Shown: positions 1 to 9,233, numbered from the stretch's first letter. The stretch is DNA of 64,000 nucleotides from HXMU1420-13 sp965601825 (GCA_965601825.1 OZ271839.1:744001-808000); one strand, 5' to 3'. Translations and numbers: made by a program. Notes: generated from the sequence alone by a model not told the origin.

Positions 1-2105
1 TCAATATTTGCTTCAAAATTATTTCGGTAAGTGTATAATGATGAAATATTACCGAGGGTTGTTAAGACGATTGGATGAGTAGGGCCATAAAGCTCTTCAG
101 CTTCAACTAATGTTGCACCATAATAGTCTAAAGCTTCATCCAGTCTATTTAATTGTCTCAGTGCAAATCCAAGATTATTCTGGATGATTACTCTAGATTC
201 TTGATCGTCTGATTGATATTGTTCTAGAAGCTCAAATGCTTCAGAATCAAATTGTACAGAAGCCTCATAATTACCGGATTCGCGTACGATATCAGCCAAG
301 TCGGTTAGGAGTTCAATGCGTTGTATGTTAGCAGCTTCATCATTAGTTCTTATGGAACTGAAAAGTGATTCTAAAAGAAACTCGGCTTGTTCAATATTAC
401 CGATATGAGCATTTGCAGTGGCAAGAGATCTGGTGAGTGAATAGTGGAAACCAGAATCCAATATTGAATTCTCTTTAAGAATCGAATCGGCTGATTGAAA
501 GTGTACTAATGCTTGTCGATAGTGGCCACCGGATTCTTTTAGTAATCCAATTTCAAAGTTAATGGTAGCTATTGTCAAAGCATTTGAATTATTGGATTCT
601 GCCAGTTCCAGAGCCCGAAAATATAGATTTTCGGATTGCCCTACATTTCCAAGCTTAAAGGTTACTTTGGCTAATGTATGTACTGCTTCTTGCTTGAGTA
701 TTGGATCATCATCTAATCCAGAAAGATCATCGATACTCTGTTGAACAAAATCTGCCACGGTCTGATCTCTTCCTTGCTCCCCGGTTGGATCTGCTTGTTC
801 GAATAAATCAATCAAATAATCGGTAACTAATTGAGCTTTTTCAGCTTCTTGTTGAGCCAAGATGCGCTCATTGTTAATACGAATAGTATAAAATATGGAA
901 AATAGAATAGTAGCTATTAAGAATATGGCAGCCACACTAACACGAGCTTTATTTCTCTTCCAAAATTTACCGGCTAAGTAAGCAGTATTTCCTTGTCGAG
1001 CTGCAACAGGTTCATTATCAAGATATCGTTGTACGTCGTTCTTTAAATCCCGAACACTGGAATATCTTTGGTTTGATTCAGTTCTTGTTGCCAGATTAAT
1101 AATGGAAAAGAGGTCTTTATCTGATGTCTTTTCTAAAGCGGATTTTCGATCGATTTGCTGATCAAGTATTGTTTGCTCTGCTTCCTTTCGTGATAAATCA
1201 TCCAGTTGGAATAGCTTCTCTCCTGCAATCAATTCATATAACAATAAACCTAAAGTGTATACATCAGAGGTTGTATTAATCGACTCGCCCCGTATTTGTT
1301 CAGGGGAGGCATAAGTTAGGCTGTATAGCTTCTGCTGTTCTTTTGTGATAATCGAATCCACCACATCCATGGATTCACCCATTAACTTAGCAATTCCAAA
1401 ATCCAACACTTTCAAATCTCCATCATTAGTAACCAGGATATTTTCAGGTTTTAAATCGCGATGGATAATCAGGTTTTTATGCGCGAACTCCACAGCATCA
1501 CAAACGGATAGAAAAAGATGAAGTCGTTCTTTTAAGCTAAGTTCGTTATTAAGTGAATATGTGAGGATATTTTGTCCATCTACATATTCCATAACTAAAT
1601 ATGGGTTTCCGGCAACACTTACACCGGCATCATAAAGTTGAGCAATATTGGGATTGTTTAAAGACGCCAGAATCTTTTTTTCTTGCTCGAATCTTCTTTT
1701 TACCTCATCAAACTCTATGTGTAATGCCATAAGTTTAATGGCAACAACTCGACTGAACTCCCCATCGGCGCGTTTGGCTTTAAAAACCAGACCCATGCCA
1801 CCTTTGCCAATTTGTTCGTCAATGATGTATGGACCTACTCTACTACCTTTTTTATACTCTACAATGGGGATGTTATTAACGGCATTTACATCAATGAACT
1901 CATCGATCAAATTTGGGTTGTTATCAATGGTTTTTTCCCAGAATTCAGTAGAGTGTACAATACTCTCATATTGAGATTTAATCGTGTCTTCTAGTGCCGG
2001 ATTCTCTGCGATTGCCTTAGTTAGGGCTGATTTTTGATCCTTTTCCGGTAAATCAAGAATTTCAGAGACGATTGATTTGACGGTTGTCCAAGTTGAATTA
2101 TCCAT
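1..2105 (-). CDS. Ser/Thr protein kinase with TPR tail (partial, C-terminus off window)
   Basis: This frame is open from the ATG at 2105 to the left edge, so about 701 residues are visible and the C-terminus is missing only because the window ends. After a short N-terminal region comes a Hanks-type kinase domain: glycine loop GKGGMG near residue 99, the invariant lysine in VAIKL, HRDLKPEN near 213, DFGIAKL near 233 and SPEQIRGE. One membrane helix (about 387-407) is followed by tetratricopeptide repeats running to the edge. The family phosphorylates Ser/Thr residues of partner proteins; the membrane helix puts kinase and TPR domains on opposite sides of the inner membrane. The gene starts 36 bases after the ECF sigma gene and is probably co-transcribed with it, so the kinase may act in the same signalling route (inference). 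The substrate is unknown. Confidence 0.93.
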   Translation of the reverse strand, partial: MDNSTWTTVKSIVSEILDLPEKDQKSALTKAIAENPALEDTIKSQYESIVHSTEFWEKTIDNNPNLIDEFIDVNAVNNIPIVEYKKGSRVGPYIIDEQIGKGGMGLVFKAKRADGEFSRVVAIKLMALHIEFDEVKRRFEQEKKILASLNNPNIAQLYDAGVSVAGNPYLVMEYVDGQNILTYSLNNELSLKERLHLFLSVCDAVEFAHKNLIIHRDLKPENILVTNDGDLKVLDFGIAKLMGESMDVVDSIITKEQQKLYSLTYASPEQIRGESINTTSDVYTLGLLLYELIAGEKLFQLDDLSRKEAEQTILDQQIDRKSALEKTSDKDLFSIINLATRTESNQRYSSVRDLKNDVQRYLDNEPVAARQGNTAYLAGKFWKRNKARVSVAAIFLIATILFSIFYTIRINNERILAQQEAEKAQLVTDYLIDLFEQADPTGEQGRDQTVADFVQQSIDDLSGLDDDPILKQEAVHTLAKVTFKLGNVGQSENLYFRALELAESNNSNALTIATINFEIGLLKESGGHYRQALVHFQSADSILKENSILDSGFHYSLTRSLATANAHIGNIEQAEFLLESLFSSIRTNDEAANIQRIELLTDLADIVRESGNYEASVQFDSEAFELLEQYQSDDQESRVIIQNNLGFALRQLNRLDEALDYYGATLVEAEELYGPTHPIVLTTLGNISSLYTYRNNFEANI

Positions 2106-2141
2106 ACCTCTAATTGCGTAAAACCAAACTGATTTCAGACA

Positions 2142-2693
2142 CTACTCTTTTATTTTTTGAAAAAGCCAGCCTTTAGCGTGTTGCCAGTCTCTGGTCACTG
2201 TTTTTTCAGATACATCAAGAATTTCTGAAATCTGAGCATTTTTCAATCCGCCAAAAAACTTCAATTCTACAACTTTAGCGGCTCGTTCATCAAATTTGTT
2301 CAGATCTTCGAGTAAACGGTCTATTTCTAAAACACGATGTGCTTGTATACTAAGGTCGTTGTCTTCATCGAAGGTTTTATCAAATTGATCACCACCGCGT
2401 TTTTCAGATTTCTTTTTTCGGGCGTGATCAACCAGAATCTGGCGCATACATCGTGAGGCAATGTTATAGAAGTGATTTCTATCTACAGCAGTTAATGATT
2501 GCTGACCAACCATTTTTATAAAGGCTTCATGTACAAGCTCTGTTTGTTGAAAAGTAACTTGATAGTGCTCTTTATTAAGTTGTGCCTGAGCAAGTAATCG
2601 AAGTTTATCATATACCAAAGCAAAGAGCTTTTCCATTGCTGTGGTTTTACCATCTCTAACCTGATGTAATAGCTCTGTGACTTCTTTATTCAT
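2142..2693 (-). CDS. ECF-type RNA polymerase sigma factor
   Basis: This 183-residue protein has the two conserved sigma-70 regions of ECF factors: region 2 around FQQTELVHEAFIKM and FYNIASRCMRQILVDHARKK (about residues 48-95), and region 4 with the helix-turn-helix LKNAQISEILDVSEKTVTRD (about 150-169). It resembles the ECF subgroup that sits next to TPR-bearing Ser/Thr kinases rather than a classical anti-sigma gene. It would direct RNA polymerase to a small set of promoters. It lies first in a likely two-gene operon with the kinase (36-base gap) and is divergent from the GAF gene at 2857. The 163-base intergenic region shows no promoter I can assign. The regulon is unknown. Confidence 0.93.
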   Translation of the reverse strand: MNKEVTELLHQVRDGKTTAMEKLFALVYDKLRLLAQAQLNKEHYQVTFQQTELVHEAFIKMVGQQSLTAVDRNHFYNIASRCMRQILVDHARKKKSEKRGGDQFDKTFDEDNDLSIQAHRVLEIDRLLEDLNKFDERAAKVVELKFFGGLKNAQISEILDVSEKTVTRDWQHAKGWLFQKIKE

Positions 2694-2856
2694 CTTAATA
2701 ATTCAATATCCCTGCTCAAGAATAGCGTATTAATTTACTTATCAAAAATTTGAATCATTCGATAATAAACATACGCGTTGAAACGAAATTTCAAAGCTTA
2801 ACTTTTCTAGTCTACGATTTATTTTATTTTCAAAAGAAACTGTTTAATTAATCTCC

Positions 2857-3333
2857 ATGTCTACAACACAAGCTGTCAGCCTTTTAGATAAGCTGATTAT
2901 TCATACTAAAGAGATTCTGGATCGTCCAGTTACAAGAAACGAGAAATTATTCACTGTTTGCGAGCTATTAGCTGATGAAGTACCAACCTTCGATTGGGTA
3001 GGGTTTTATCTTGTAGCTGAAGATGCTGAAAATGAGCTTGTCTTAGGACCATTTGTAGGTGAAGCCACGGATCACACACGCATTCCTTTTGGAACGGGAA
3101 TTTGCGGACAGGTAGCTTTGTCGCATGAAACATTTGTATCGCAAGATGTTATGGCTGAGGATAATTACTTAGCTTGCAGTATGGATGTGAAATCGGAAAT
3201 TGTAGTTCCGATTATGGCAAATGGAGAATTTGTTGCACAATTGGATATTGATTCACATACTAAGAACTCAATTACAGATGAACAGACAGAAGCATTAGAA
3301 AAAATCTGTAAGATGTTAAGTGCAGAATTTTAA
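2857..3333 (+). CDS. GAF domain protein, free methionine-R-sulfoxide reductase-like
   Basis: This 158-residue single GAF domain protein resembles the YebR/fRMsr family, which reduces free methionine-(R)-sulfoxide in the cytoplasm. Family landmarks are WVGFYL (about 47-52), LVLGPF, RIPFGTGICGQ with one cysteine, YLACSMD with the presumed catalytic cysteine, SEIVVPI and LDIDS. From memory of the E. coli protein there are three active-site cysteines; here the one just before RIP is replaced (the segment reads ATDHTRIP), leaving the other two. Reductase activity is therefore likely but not certain. The start is the ATG at 2857; the TerB-like gene follows after 18 bases and is probably co-transcribed. 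Confidence 0.82.
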   Translation: MSTTQAVSLLDKLIIHTKEILDRPVTRNEKLFTVCELLADEVPTFDWVGFYLVAEDAENELVLGPFVGEATDHTRIPFGTGICGQVALSHETFVSQDVMAEDNYLACSMDVKSEIVVPIMANGEFVAQLDIDSHTKNSITDEQTEALEKICKMLSAEF

Positions 3334-3351
3334 CAGAATGGCGGGGTAATT

Positions 3352-3705
3352 ATGAGTACATATTCACTAACCGATGAAACTTCAATCGATGTTTTAATCT
3401 TTTGGATTCAAAGTGCAGACGGAAGTATTTCTTTTAAAGAAGAGGAAACCGTTAAACGTGTGCTCGCAAACATGAATTATGATCTAAGTACTTATCATAA
3501 AACACTAAGTAATCTTGGTGCCTTGAGTACAGAAAATTTGAATACCATTGCTGAGGAAGCAATCGATCATATCAAAACTAACTTTTCAGACGATGGCCAG
3601 AAAATGGTATTTAATCTTCTTGATGCCATTGCCAGTTGCGATTCGAAAGTGAAAATGAATGAGCAGAAGAAGTTAGACGACATTCGTAGTGAGTTTGGGT
3701 TTTAA
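3352..3705 (+). CDS. TerB-like helical protein
   Basis: This 117-residue all-helical protein has the TerB-type pattern: a first helix containing IFWIQSADGSIS followed by acidic residues, and a repeated ADG/CDS-type turn near residue 92 (IASCDSKVKMNEQK). TerB domains occur in tellurite-resistance proteins and in other membrane-associated or stress systems, and they probably bind metal, but small stand-alone versions have no established function. It follows the GAF gene by 18 bases. Its stop codon overlaps the stop of the convergent lipoprotein gene by four bases, so no terminator fits between the two. Tellurite resistance should not be assumed. Confidence 0.72.
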   Translation: MSTYSLTDETSIDVLIFWIQSADGSISFKEEETVKRVLANMNYDLSTYHKTLSNLGALSTENLNTIAEEAIDHIKTNFSDDGQKMVFNLLDAIASCDSKVKMNEQKKLDDIRSEFGF

Positions 3706-4181
3706 TTAATAGAAAGGTTAGAGAACTGGTATACTGTTCCACCACTCCCACCTATAGTAACCTCTGGATCAATTGAAATTTCTATCGGAAAACCAGTTGT
3801 GCCATCAAAGTTTAGGCTGAATGATTCTGAATCGGGTAAACTCGATTCTAAATATTTAAAGAATCCATTTATAGTAAAGAACGATTGTTCAAAGTGTTCT
3901 AAAATAGGAAGAAGCTCCCCATTGACCTCAATTAATGCAGTTTCATTTGATTTAATGTCTACGACATCAACTACACTATCTGCTTCTACAATAACACGTA
4001 CTTCTTCAGCAAAACAATAGAAACATATACTCCGATAGTGATAAGTGTAATTCAGATGATTATCTGTATTCCATAATTCTCTTGCTTCTTCTAGATCAGC
4101 TAAATCATCAGAGCTTGAATTGTTAGTGTTACATGTGATTAGAAACGCTATCAAAAATATACTAAGTGCTATCCGAGTCAT
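3702..4181 (-). CDS. Lipoprotein resembling DUF6174 proteins
   Basis: This 159-residue protein starts with a lipoprotein signal peptide (MTRIALSIFLIAFLITC, cysteine 17), so it should be anchored in the membrane facing the periplasm. The mature part has the pattern W..NYTYHYRSICFYC followed by VRVIVEADSVV, and ends in FPIEISIDPEVTIGGSGG, which fits the small DUF6174 group of secreted proteins. Two cysteines in ICFYC could form a disulfide or bind metal. The function is unknown. It is convergent with the TerB-like gene, overlapping it by four bases, and is separated from the next minus-strand gene by 84 bases. Confidence 0.75.
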   Translation of the reverse strand: MTRIALSIFLIAFLITCNTNNSSSDDLADLEEARELWNTDNHLNYTYHYRSICFYCFAEEVRVIVEADSVVDVVDIKSNETALIEVNGELLPILEHFEQSFFTINGFFKYLESSLPDSESFSLNFDGTTGFPIEISIDPEVTIGGSGGTVYQFSNLSIN

Positions 4182-4265
4182 TTATACTTTTTTCTAAGTA
4201 TAAGGTGATAAAAATTAATGTAATACTCACATAAAGATGTTATGAAATTATGGGTAGATTATAAT

Positions 4266-5231
4266 CTACTCATTACACTCAGTTGCGGAGGTTACCTGAA
4301 CTGAATTAACATGCACCGGGGTGATTACTTTAGTGAATCCTGTATTGTTGCGTTGAGCATACCACTCGTCTTTTATGGTACCTTCGACTTTTAATAAGAA
4401 GTTCAGATTTCGTTGCTCAGTCAGATTTATTGGTAGTCCGCTTTCTGAAATAAGCTCTGATATATTTCCATTAAACCGCCATGTTTCTTCTGAATTGCAG
4501 GGTTTAAAACCAGTCCCTCTAACACCGGATGTGATACCAGTAAACACATCATAATTTTGTGCCGGTGTGAAATTGTCAGCAACATTTTTCAATTGAACAG
4601 CAATCGCCATAATATCGGTTGTTTCTTCAGAAACCGTGTAGTTATCCGGGTTACTGTGCTGATATGTTCGATAATTAGATCCACTTCGAACTTGAAATAT
4701 CATACTCCAGGAACTGTTTATGTCTGCTGAGTCGGACTGGAAAGCAACTCCATCAGCGACGGACCAAACATTTCTATTAACCAGGCTGCCAAATATACCT
4801 TTCCAATTCACTTCTTTAGAAAAGAGAGGAATACAGTATTCATATTCACCTGCAGTAAAAAATTCCTCGCACATGCCATTTAGGTAATCGCGCATATTAT
4901 CATCCGGCTCCATACCAAGCTGTACCTCAGGCTTGGGCCAGTACAGAATAGTCTCACCGGGATTTTTTCTTGATTTGGAGATTCGAAATAGATGATAAGG
5001 TTTCTGGTCAGATTTGATCGCGATATGAAATTCTTCACCTACTTTTCGAGTATCTGTTGATGGTAAATCCTTCCATTCTAATGAATCAATGATAGCAGAT
5101 GGGAAGTCATCAAGACGAACGCCATCAACTCCCTGCTTCAAGTCGGTATAAGACGGAGCTTCTGTTATAGGATGTGCTGATCTACATGCCATTAGCACCA
5201 GAAATAGCAAAATTAACCCACGTGTAATCAA
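4266..5231 (-). CDS. Lipoprotein of unknown function
   Basis: This 321-residue protein has a lipoprotein signal peptide (lipobox LMAC, cysteine 16). I do not recognise a domain. The mature protein is rich in beta-forming stretches and aromatic residues and carries cysteines in GMCEEFF, EYCIPLF, KPCNSEE and near the C-terminus (ATECNE). It is the last gene of a tight minus-strand run: 14 bases separate it from the membrane protein at 5246-5845, which itself lies 13 bases from the secreted protein at 5859. That spacing suggests co-transcription of several envelope proteins but does not reveal a role. Confidence 0.72.
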   Translation of the reverse strand: MITRGLILLFLVLMACRSAHPITEAPSYTDLKQGVDGVRLDDFPSAIIDSLEWKDLPSTDTRKVGEEFHIAIKSDQKPYHLFRISKSRKNPGETILYWPKPEVQLGMEPDDNMRDYLNGMCEEFFTAGEYEYCIPLFSKEVNWKGIFGSLVNRNVWSVADGVAFQSDSADINSSWSMIFQVRSGSNYRTYQHSNPDNYTVSEETTDIMAIAVQLKNVADNFTPAQNYDVFTGITSGVRGTGFKPCNSEETWRFNGNISELISESGLPINLTEQRNLNFLLKVEGTIKDEWYAQRNNTGFTKVITPVHVNSVQVTSATECNE

Positions 5232-5245
5232 GCGATTTTGTTTAA

Positions 5246-5845
5246 TTAGATACCCAAATAATCTTTTGCTTCTTCAAGAGACATGTCCATTTCTTCTCTG
5301 ATAATATCAATTGCCCCTTTTTCCTGACCTAAATCCAGAAGAATCTTAGCTCTGTTTTTAGGACTTACATCAAGACTTAAACCTGTTATCGATTTCACTT
5401 CACCAACTAATTCCTCAACCTCATAATTAGTGCTGATGGAATATGAATCAGACAAGCTCAATTCATCTTTTACAGTCATGATTTTAACAAGCATCTCTTT
5501 ACTGTCTTCAAGAGCTTTTTCAATTTTTATTTCTTCAATATCATGAAAAGGAATGACGCCTTTCTTCGTGCGAAAGTACTTCTTTTTATACCAGTGTAGT
5601 TCACTCTTCTGATTGTCGAAAACAAAATTTGAACTTTCATAAATAATCACACCCGCGATTCCAAGAACAACGCCGGCTAATACAAGTCCAATAATCTGGA
5701 TTGAGAAGATGTGTAAACCTTCAAAAATCCAGAAATAACCAATTCCTAATGCACAGCAAACAGCTCCGATTAGAGCTAAATAGCTCATCACTACAAAGGA
5801 GATGTTTACTTCAATGTTTCCATTATCGTGTCTCTCAATTTGCAT
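5246..5845 (-). CDS. Membrane protein with PH-like domain and L7/L12-like C-terminal tail
   Basis: This 199-residue protein has two membrane helices (about 15-37 and 43-67), then a beta-rich segment with KSELHWYKKKYFRTKKGVIPF that resembles bacterial PH-like domains found after paired membrane helices. The last 30 residues are unusual: LDLGQEKGAIDIIREEMDMS followed by LEEAKDYL resembles the C-terminal domain of ribosomal protein L7/L12, which normally binds translation factors. Similar tails occur in some membrane and stress proteins; here it would face the cytoplasm. The function is unknown. The gene sits in a minus-strand run with very short gaps on both sides. Confidence 0.75.
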   Translation of the reverse strand: MQIERHDNGNIEVNISFVVMSYLALIGAVCCALGIGYFWIFEGLHIFSIQIIGLVLAGVVLGIAGVIIYESSNFVFDNQKSELHWYKKKYFRTKKGVIPFHDIEEIKIEKALEDSKEMLVKIMTVKDELSLSDSYSISTNYEVEELVGEVKSITGLSLDVSPKNRAKILLDLGQEKGAIDIIREEMDMSLEEAKDYLGI

Positions 5846-5858
5846 AGTTAGTAAAGTT

Positions 5859-6542
5859 TTATTCTATACCAAGTCCTAAATCTTCTATATGGAGATTAAC
5901 AGCATGGTTTACTCGAAGGCCAAATACGCCGTCGGCATCCACATTGAATTCATCGGCATTAATTTGAGCAACTTGAGTTCCATTAATAAAGAAATTCATC
6001 ATAGAATTCTCAATGCTTACAGCCAACCTGTTAGGAACAGATGAGCCTGCCGGATCATCATAAATATTAATATCATAGCTCTCTGTCCAGTCTTGAATTA
6101 GCTCCGTTGATTCACCAATTCTTCGTTTAATTAAGAAATCCCCTGTGTTTCTAATCAAGAAATAAAGGTATTCATATTCTGCGTCTTTGAGCGCCTTACC
6201 GCCAAAGAAAAGACCGTAACCTTCTCGGTTTCTTCCTTTTGGATCAAATAGGTGTAAAAGGGTTTGAATGGTATAATCCCCTTCGACTTCACTGTCAGGA
6301 TGATAGAAGATGCCTCGAGGACCTGTTGTAATATGCCAGCCCGGTGTCATATTCACGAAGTAGATATCTGAAGAATCGGGATTAGCACCTACATTTATAG
6401 ATTCATCCGGACGATCAAGTCGAATTTCCCAGCCCTCCGGTACCTGTAAGTTGGTACCTTGCGGAATTAATGGGTCAGGGATTTGTGCAAATGCCACATT
6501 ACCCAGAATTAATGCGATAAGTACTAGAAGATTTCTTTTCAT
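5859..6542 (-). CDS. Secreted concanavalin-like (DUF1080-like) protein
   Basis: This 227-residue protein has a signal peptide ending at GNVAFAQ (about residue 20) and a single beta-sandwich domain. YGLFFGGKAL, YLYFLIRNTGDFLIKRR, VPNRLAVSIEN, MNFFINGTQVAQI and DGVFGLRVNHAVNLHIEDL together are typical of LamG/3-keto-disaccharide-hydrolase-like folds that bind or process carbohydrate. No catalytic residues can be assigned from sequence alone. It follows the Tat-exported isomerase-like gene by 11 bases in the same direction, so both may handle the same sugar in the periplasm (inference). Confidence 0.76.
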   Translation of the reverse strand: MKRNLLVLIALILGNVAFAQIPDPLIPQGTNLQVPEGWEIRLDRPDESINVGANPDSSDIYFVNMTPGWHITTGPRGIFYHPDSEVEGDYTIQTLLHLFDPKGRNREGYGLFFGGKALKDAEYEYLYFLIRNTGDFLIKRRIGESTELIQDWTESYDINIYDDPAGSSVPNRLAVSIENSMMNFFINGTQVAQINADEFNVDADGVFGLRVNHAVNLHIEDLGLGIE

Positions 6543-6553
6543 AATTCAAATTA

Positions 6554-7423
6554 TTAAACAGTACATATTTCTACGGCTCTTCTCAGAGAAGTAAATACAT
6601 CTTCTTTTGAAGCAATAAATTCTTGTGCTACAAATCCGTCAAAACCGGTTTCAGCAATTGCTTGCATAATAGCAGTGTAATTTAATTCCTGTGTTTCATC
6701 AATCTCATTTCTTCCCGGTACACCACCAGTATGATAGTGTGCTATATAAGGATGATATTTCCGAATCGTTGCTATGATATTACCCTCCATAATCTGCATA
6801 TGATAAATATCATATAGGAGTTTGAAATTTGGCTCTCCTAACTTTTCACAAAGTGCAACACCCCATTCTGTATGGTCGCATTGATAATCTGCATGATCAA
6901 CCTTTGAATTCAGTAGCTCCATACAAATTGTAATATCAAATTCTGCGGCTTTTTTGACTATAGGTTGTAATCCAATAGCACAATTCTCAATACCTTGATC
7001 ATCATCTAACCCATTCCGATTTCCGGAAAAACAAATAATTTTATCAAAGCCGGCTTCCGCAACAATCGGTATTAACTCAAAATATTCATTTTGGAGTTTT
7101 TCATGATTGGATGGGTCATTGAATCCATCCGTTAAACTCAATGGTACCGAATTAGCAATTGCACATGTTAACCCATATCGCTTAATCGTATCAAAGTCCT
7201 TGGGGTCAAGTAATTCAACGGATTCAATTCCAATATCTACAGCAGCTTCACATAGTTCGTCTAATGAGTTTCCAGAATATGGCCATCTGCAAACAGAATG
7301 TTTAATTGAACCCGATATAATTTTGTTAGTTATGTTCCTCTTACTTGTACCTATAGAAGAGAGCATTCCTAACAATGAAGCACTTGTGATACCCTTAATT
7401 GCTTCTCGTCGCGAAACTTTCAT
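6554..7423 (-). CDS. Tat-exported TIM-barrel sugar isomerase, hydroxypyruvate isomerase-like
   Basis: This 289-residue protein begins with a twin-arginine signal (SRREAIKGITSASLLG) and continues as an AP-endonuclease-family-2/xylose-isomerase-like TIM barrel. It is closest by eye to hydroxypyruvate isomerase (Hyi): IKHSVCRWPYSG near residue 39, ICMELLNSK with a metal-binding glutamate, LLYDIYHMQIMEG, HYHTGGVPGRNEID and FVAQEF. Such enzymes interconvert ketoses and aldoses or epimerise sugars with a divalent metal. Export as a folded protein by Tat suggests work on periplasmic sugar. It is divergent from the GMC oxidoreductase across a 111-base promoter region, which suggests a shared role in oxidising an external polyol or sugar (inference). 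The real substrate is unknown. Confidence 0.84.
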   Translation of the reverse strand: MKVSRREAIKGITSASLLGMLSSIGTSKRNITNKIISGSIKHSVCRWPYSGNSLDELCEAAVDIGIESVELLDPKDFDTIKRYGLTCAIANSVPLSLTDGFNDPSNHEKLQNEYFELIPIVAEAGFDKIICFSGNRNGLDDDQGIENCAIGLQPIVKKAAEFDITICMELLNSKVDHADYQCDHTEWGVALCEKLGEPNFKLLYDIYHMQIMEGNIIATIRKYHPYIAHYHTGGVPGRNEIDETQELNYTAIMQAIAETGFDGFVAQEFIASKEDVFTSLRRAVEICTV

Positions 7424-7534
7424 ATCAACCTTTTTTACAACTCCCTTTTTTTAAATGTGGAAGCGTTTCTATATACTCTCGCTAGAATAATATACTTTCA
7501 TCACTTTTGCACATAAGATTACAGCTAGCTCCAA

Positions 7535-9232
7535 ATGAATCTAAATCTAAAAGCCAAGCAGGATAATACCTACGATGCCATTGTTGTAGGTAGCGGAATA
7601 AGCGGTGGTTGGGCCGCTAAAGAATTGACAGAAAAAGGATTAAAAACACTAATGCTTGAAAGAGGGCGACAAGTTCGTCACGTCGTTGATTACCCAACAA
7701 CTACTTCAAACCTTTGGGAAATGCCTTATAACAACAGGGCAACAGCAGAGGAATTAAAAGATTATCCTGTTCAAAGTAGAACCGGTTATGCGATAAGACA
7801 AACTCATAAGCATTGGTGGGTGAAAGATACAGAGCATCCTTACACAGAAATTCAACGGTTCGATTGGATGCGAGGTTATCATGTTGGAGGGCGGTCACTT
7901 ATGTGGGGAAGACAATCCTACAGATTGGCCAAAATGGATTTCGAGGCGAATGAAAAGGAAGGTATTGCAATTCCATGGCCAGTGACCTACGAGGAAATTG
8001 ATCCATGGTATTCTTATGTAGAGCGTTTTGCGGGAATAAATGGAAAGAAAGAAGGATTACCGCAACTACCAGATGGCGATTTTCTGCCGGCAATGGAAAT
8101 GAATTGCGTCGAAAAGGAAATTAAAAAGCGTATTGAGGCCAACTTTAAAGATCGAATGATGACCATTGGTAGATCTGCGAATCTAACACGTGCGCATAAT
8201 GGTCGCGCTTCTTGCCAATATCGAAATATGTGTATTCAAGGATGTCCGTTTGGAGCTTACTTCAGTACTCAATCATCAACGTTGCCGGCTGCAGTTGCTA
8301 CAGGAAATCTGACTCTTCGTCCGGATTCTATTGTAACGGAAGTTTTATTTGATCCGGAAACTCAGAAAGCTACAGGTGTTCGCATTCTTGATGCTGAAAC
8401 CATGGAGTATCGAGAGTTCTATGCTAAAGTTGTATTTCTTTGTGCTTCAGCGATTGCATCTACATATATCCTGATGAATTCTACAGAATATTTTGCTGAT
8501 GGAATGGGTAATGCATCCGGTGAACTTGGACGAAACATAATGGATCATCACCTTAATGTTGGAGCATACGGGACTTTTGAAGGATTCGAAGACATGTATT
8601 ATTATGGAAATAGGCCAAATGGTATTTACATCCCACGTTTCCGTAATCTTACCGAAAATAATATGGATTTCATCCGTGGATATGGTTATCAGGGTGGGGC
8701 GAGCAGAACGGGTTGGAAAAAAAGTATTGCAGAGTTAAGTATAGGTGCAAAAATTAAAGAAGAGGTAAATGAGCCCGGACCATGGACTTTTGGCATAGGC
8801 GGATTTGGCGAATGGCTTCCATATCATGAAAACAAGATGTACCTAACTACGGAAAAGCTCGACAAATTTGGATTACCAACTGTCGTATTTGATGCCGGTC
8901 CTGGCGAAAATGAAATTAAAATGCGAGAAGACATTCAAGTTGCAGGTGCAGAAATGTTAGAAGCAGCCGGACTAAAAAATGTCGGTACTTTTGACGATGG
9001 AATAGCCCTTGGTAAAGGAATTCATGAAATGGGAACCGCCAGAATGGGTGCCGACCCAAAAACATCTGTAGTAAACAGATGGAATCAAGTTCATGAAGTG
9101 AAAAATGTATTTGTGACTGATGGTGCTTTTATGACATCATCGGCAGCACAGAATCCATCATTAACCTATATGGCATTCACAGCTAGAGCTGCTGATTATG
9201 CCGTTAAAGAATTAAATAGAGGTAATTTATAA
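7535..9232 (+). CDS. GMC family FAD-dependent oxidoreductase
   Basis: This 565-residue flavoenzyme opens with the FAD dinucleotide fold VVGSGISGGWAAKELTEKG (about 16-34), then LMLERG and the GMC signature around HVGGRSLMWGRQSYR. The C-terminal part carries HEMGTARMG and NVFVTDGAFMTSSAAQNPSLT, the active-site region typical of the gluconate dehydrogenase/fructose dehydrogenase branch. It oxidises sugars, sugar acids or polyols, passing electrons onward through partner subunits. It has no export signal itself. The next gene, one base after its stop, is the Tat-signalled small subunit, so the pair is probably exported as a folded complex. No cytochrome subunit lies in the window next to it. Confidence 0.92.
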   Translation: MNLNLKAKQDNTYDAIVVGSGISGGWAAKELTEKGLKTLMLERGRQVRHVVDYPTTTSNLWEMPYNNRATAEELKDYPVQSRTGYAIRQTHKHWWVKDTEHPYTEIQRFDWMRGYHVGGRSLMWGRQSYRLAKMDFEANEKEGIAIPWPVTYEEIDPWYSYVERFAGINGKKEGLPQLPDGDFLPAMEMNCVEKEIKKRIEANFKDRMMTIGRSANLTRAHNGRASCQYRNMCIQGCPFGAYFSTQSSTLPAAVATGNLTLRPDSIVTEVLFDPETQKATGVRILDAETMEYREFYAKVVFLCASAIASTYILMNSTEYFADGMGNASGELGRNIMDHHLNVGAYGTFEGFEDMYYYGNRPNGIYIPRFRNLTENNMDFIRGYGYQGGASRTGWKKSIAELSIGAKIKEEVNEPGPWTFGIGGFGEWLPYHENKMYLTTEKLDKFGLPTVVFDAGPGENEIKMREDIQVAGAEMLEAAGLKNVGTFDDGIALGKGIHEMGTARMGADPKTSVVNRWNQVHEVKNVFVTDGAFMTSSAAQNPSLTYMAFTARAADYAVKELNRGNL

Positions 9233-9233
9233 G

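Noticed and set aside
3352..3705. Tellurite resistance gene
   Set aside because: A lone TerB-like domain without other ter genes does not support resistance.
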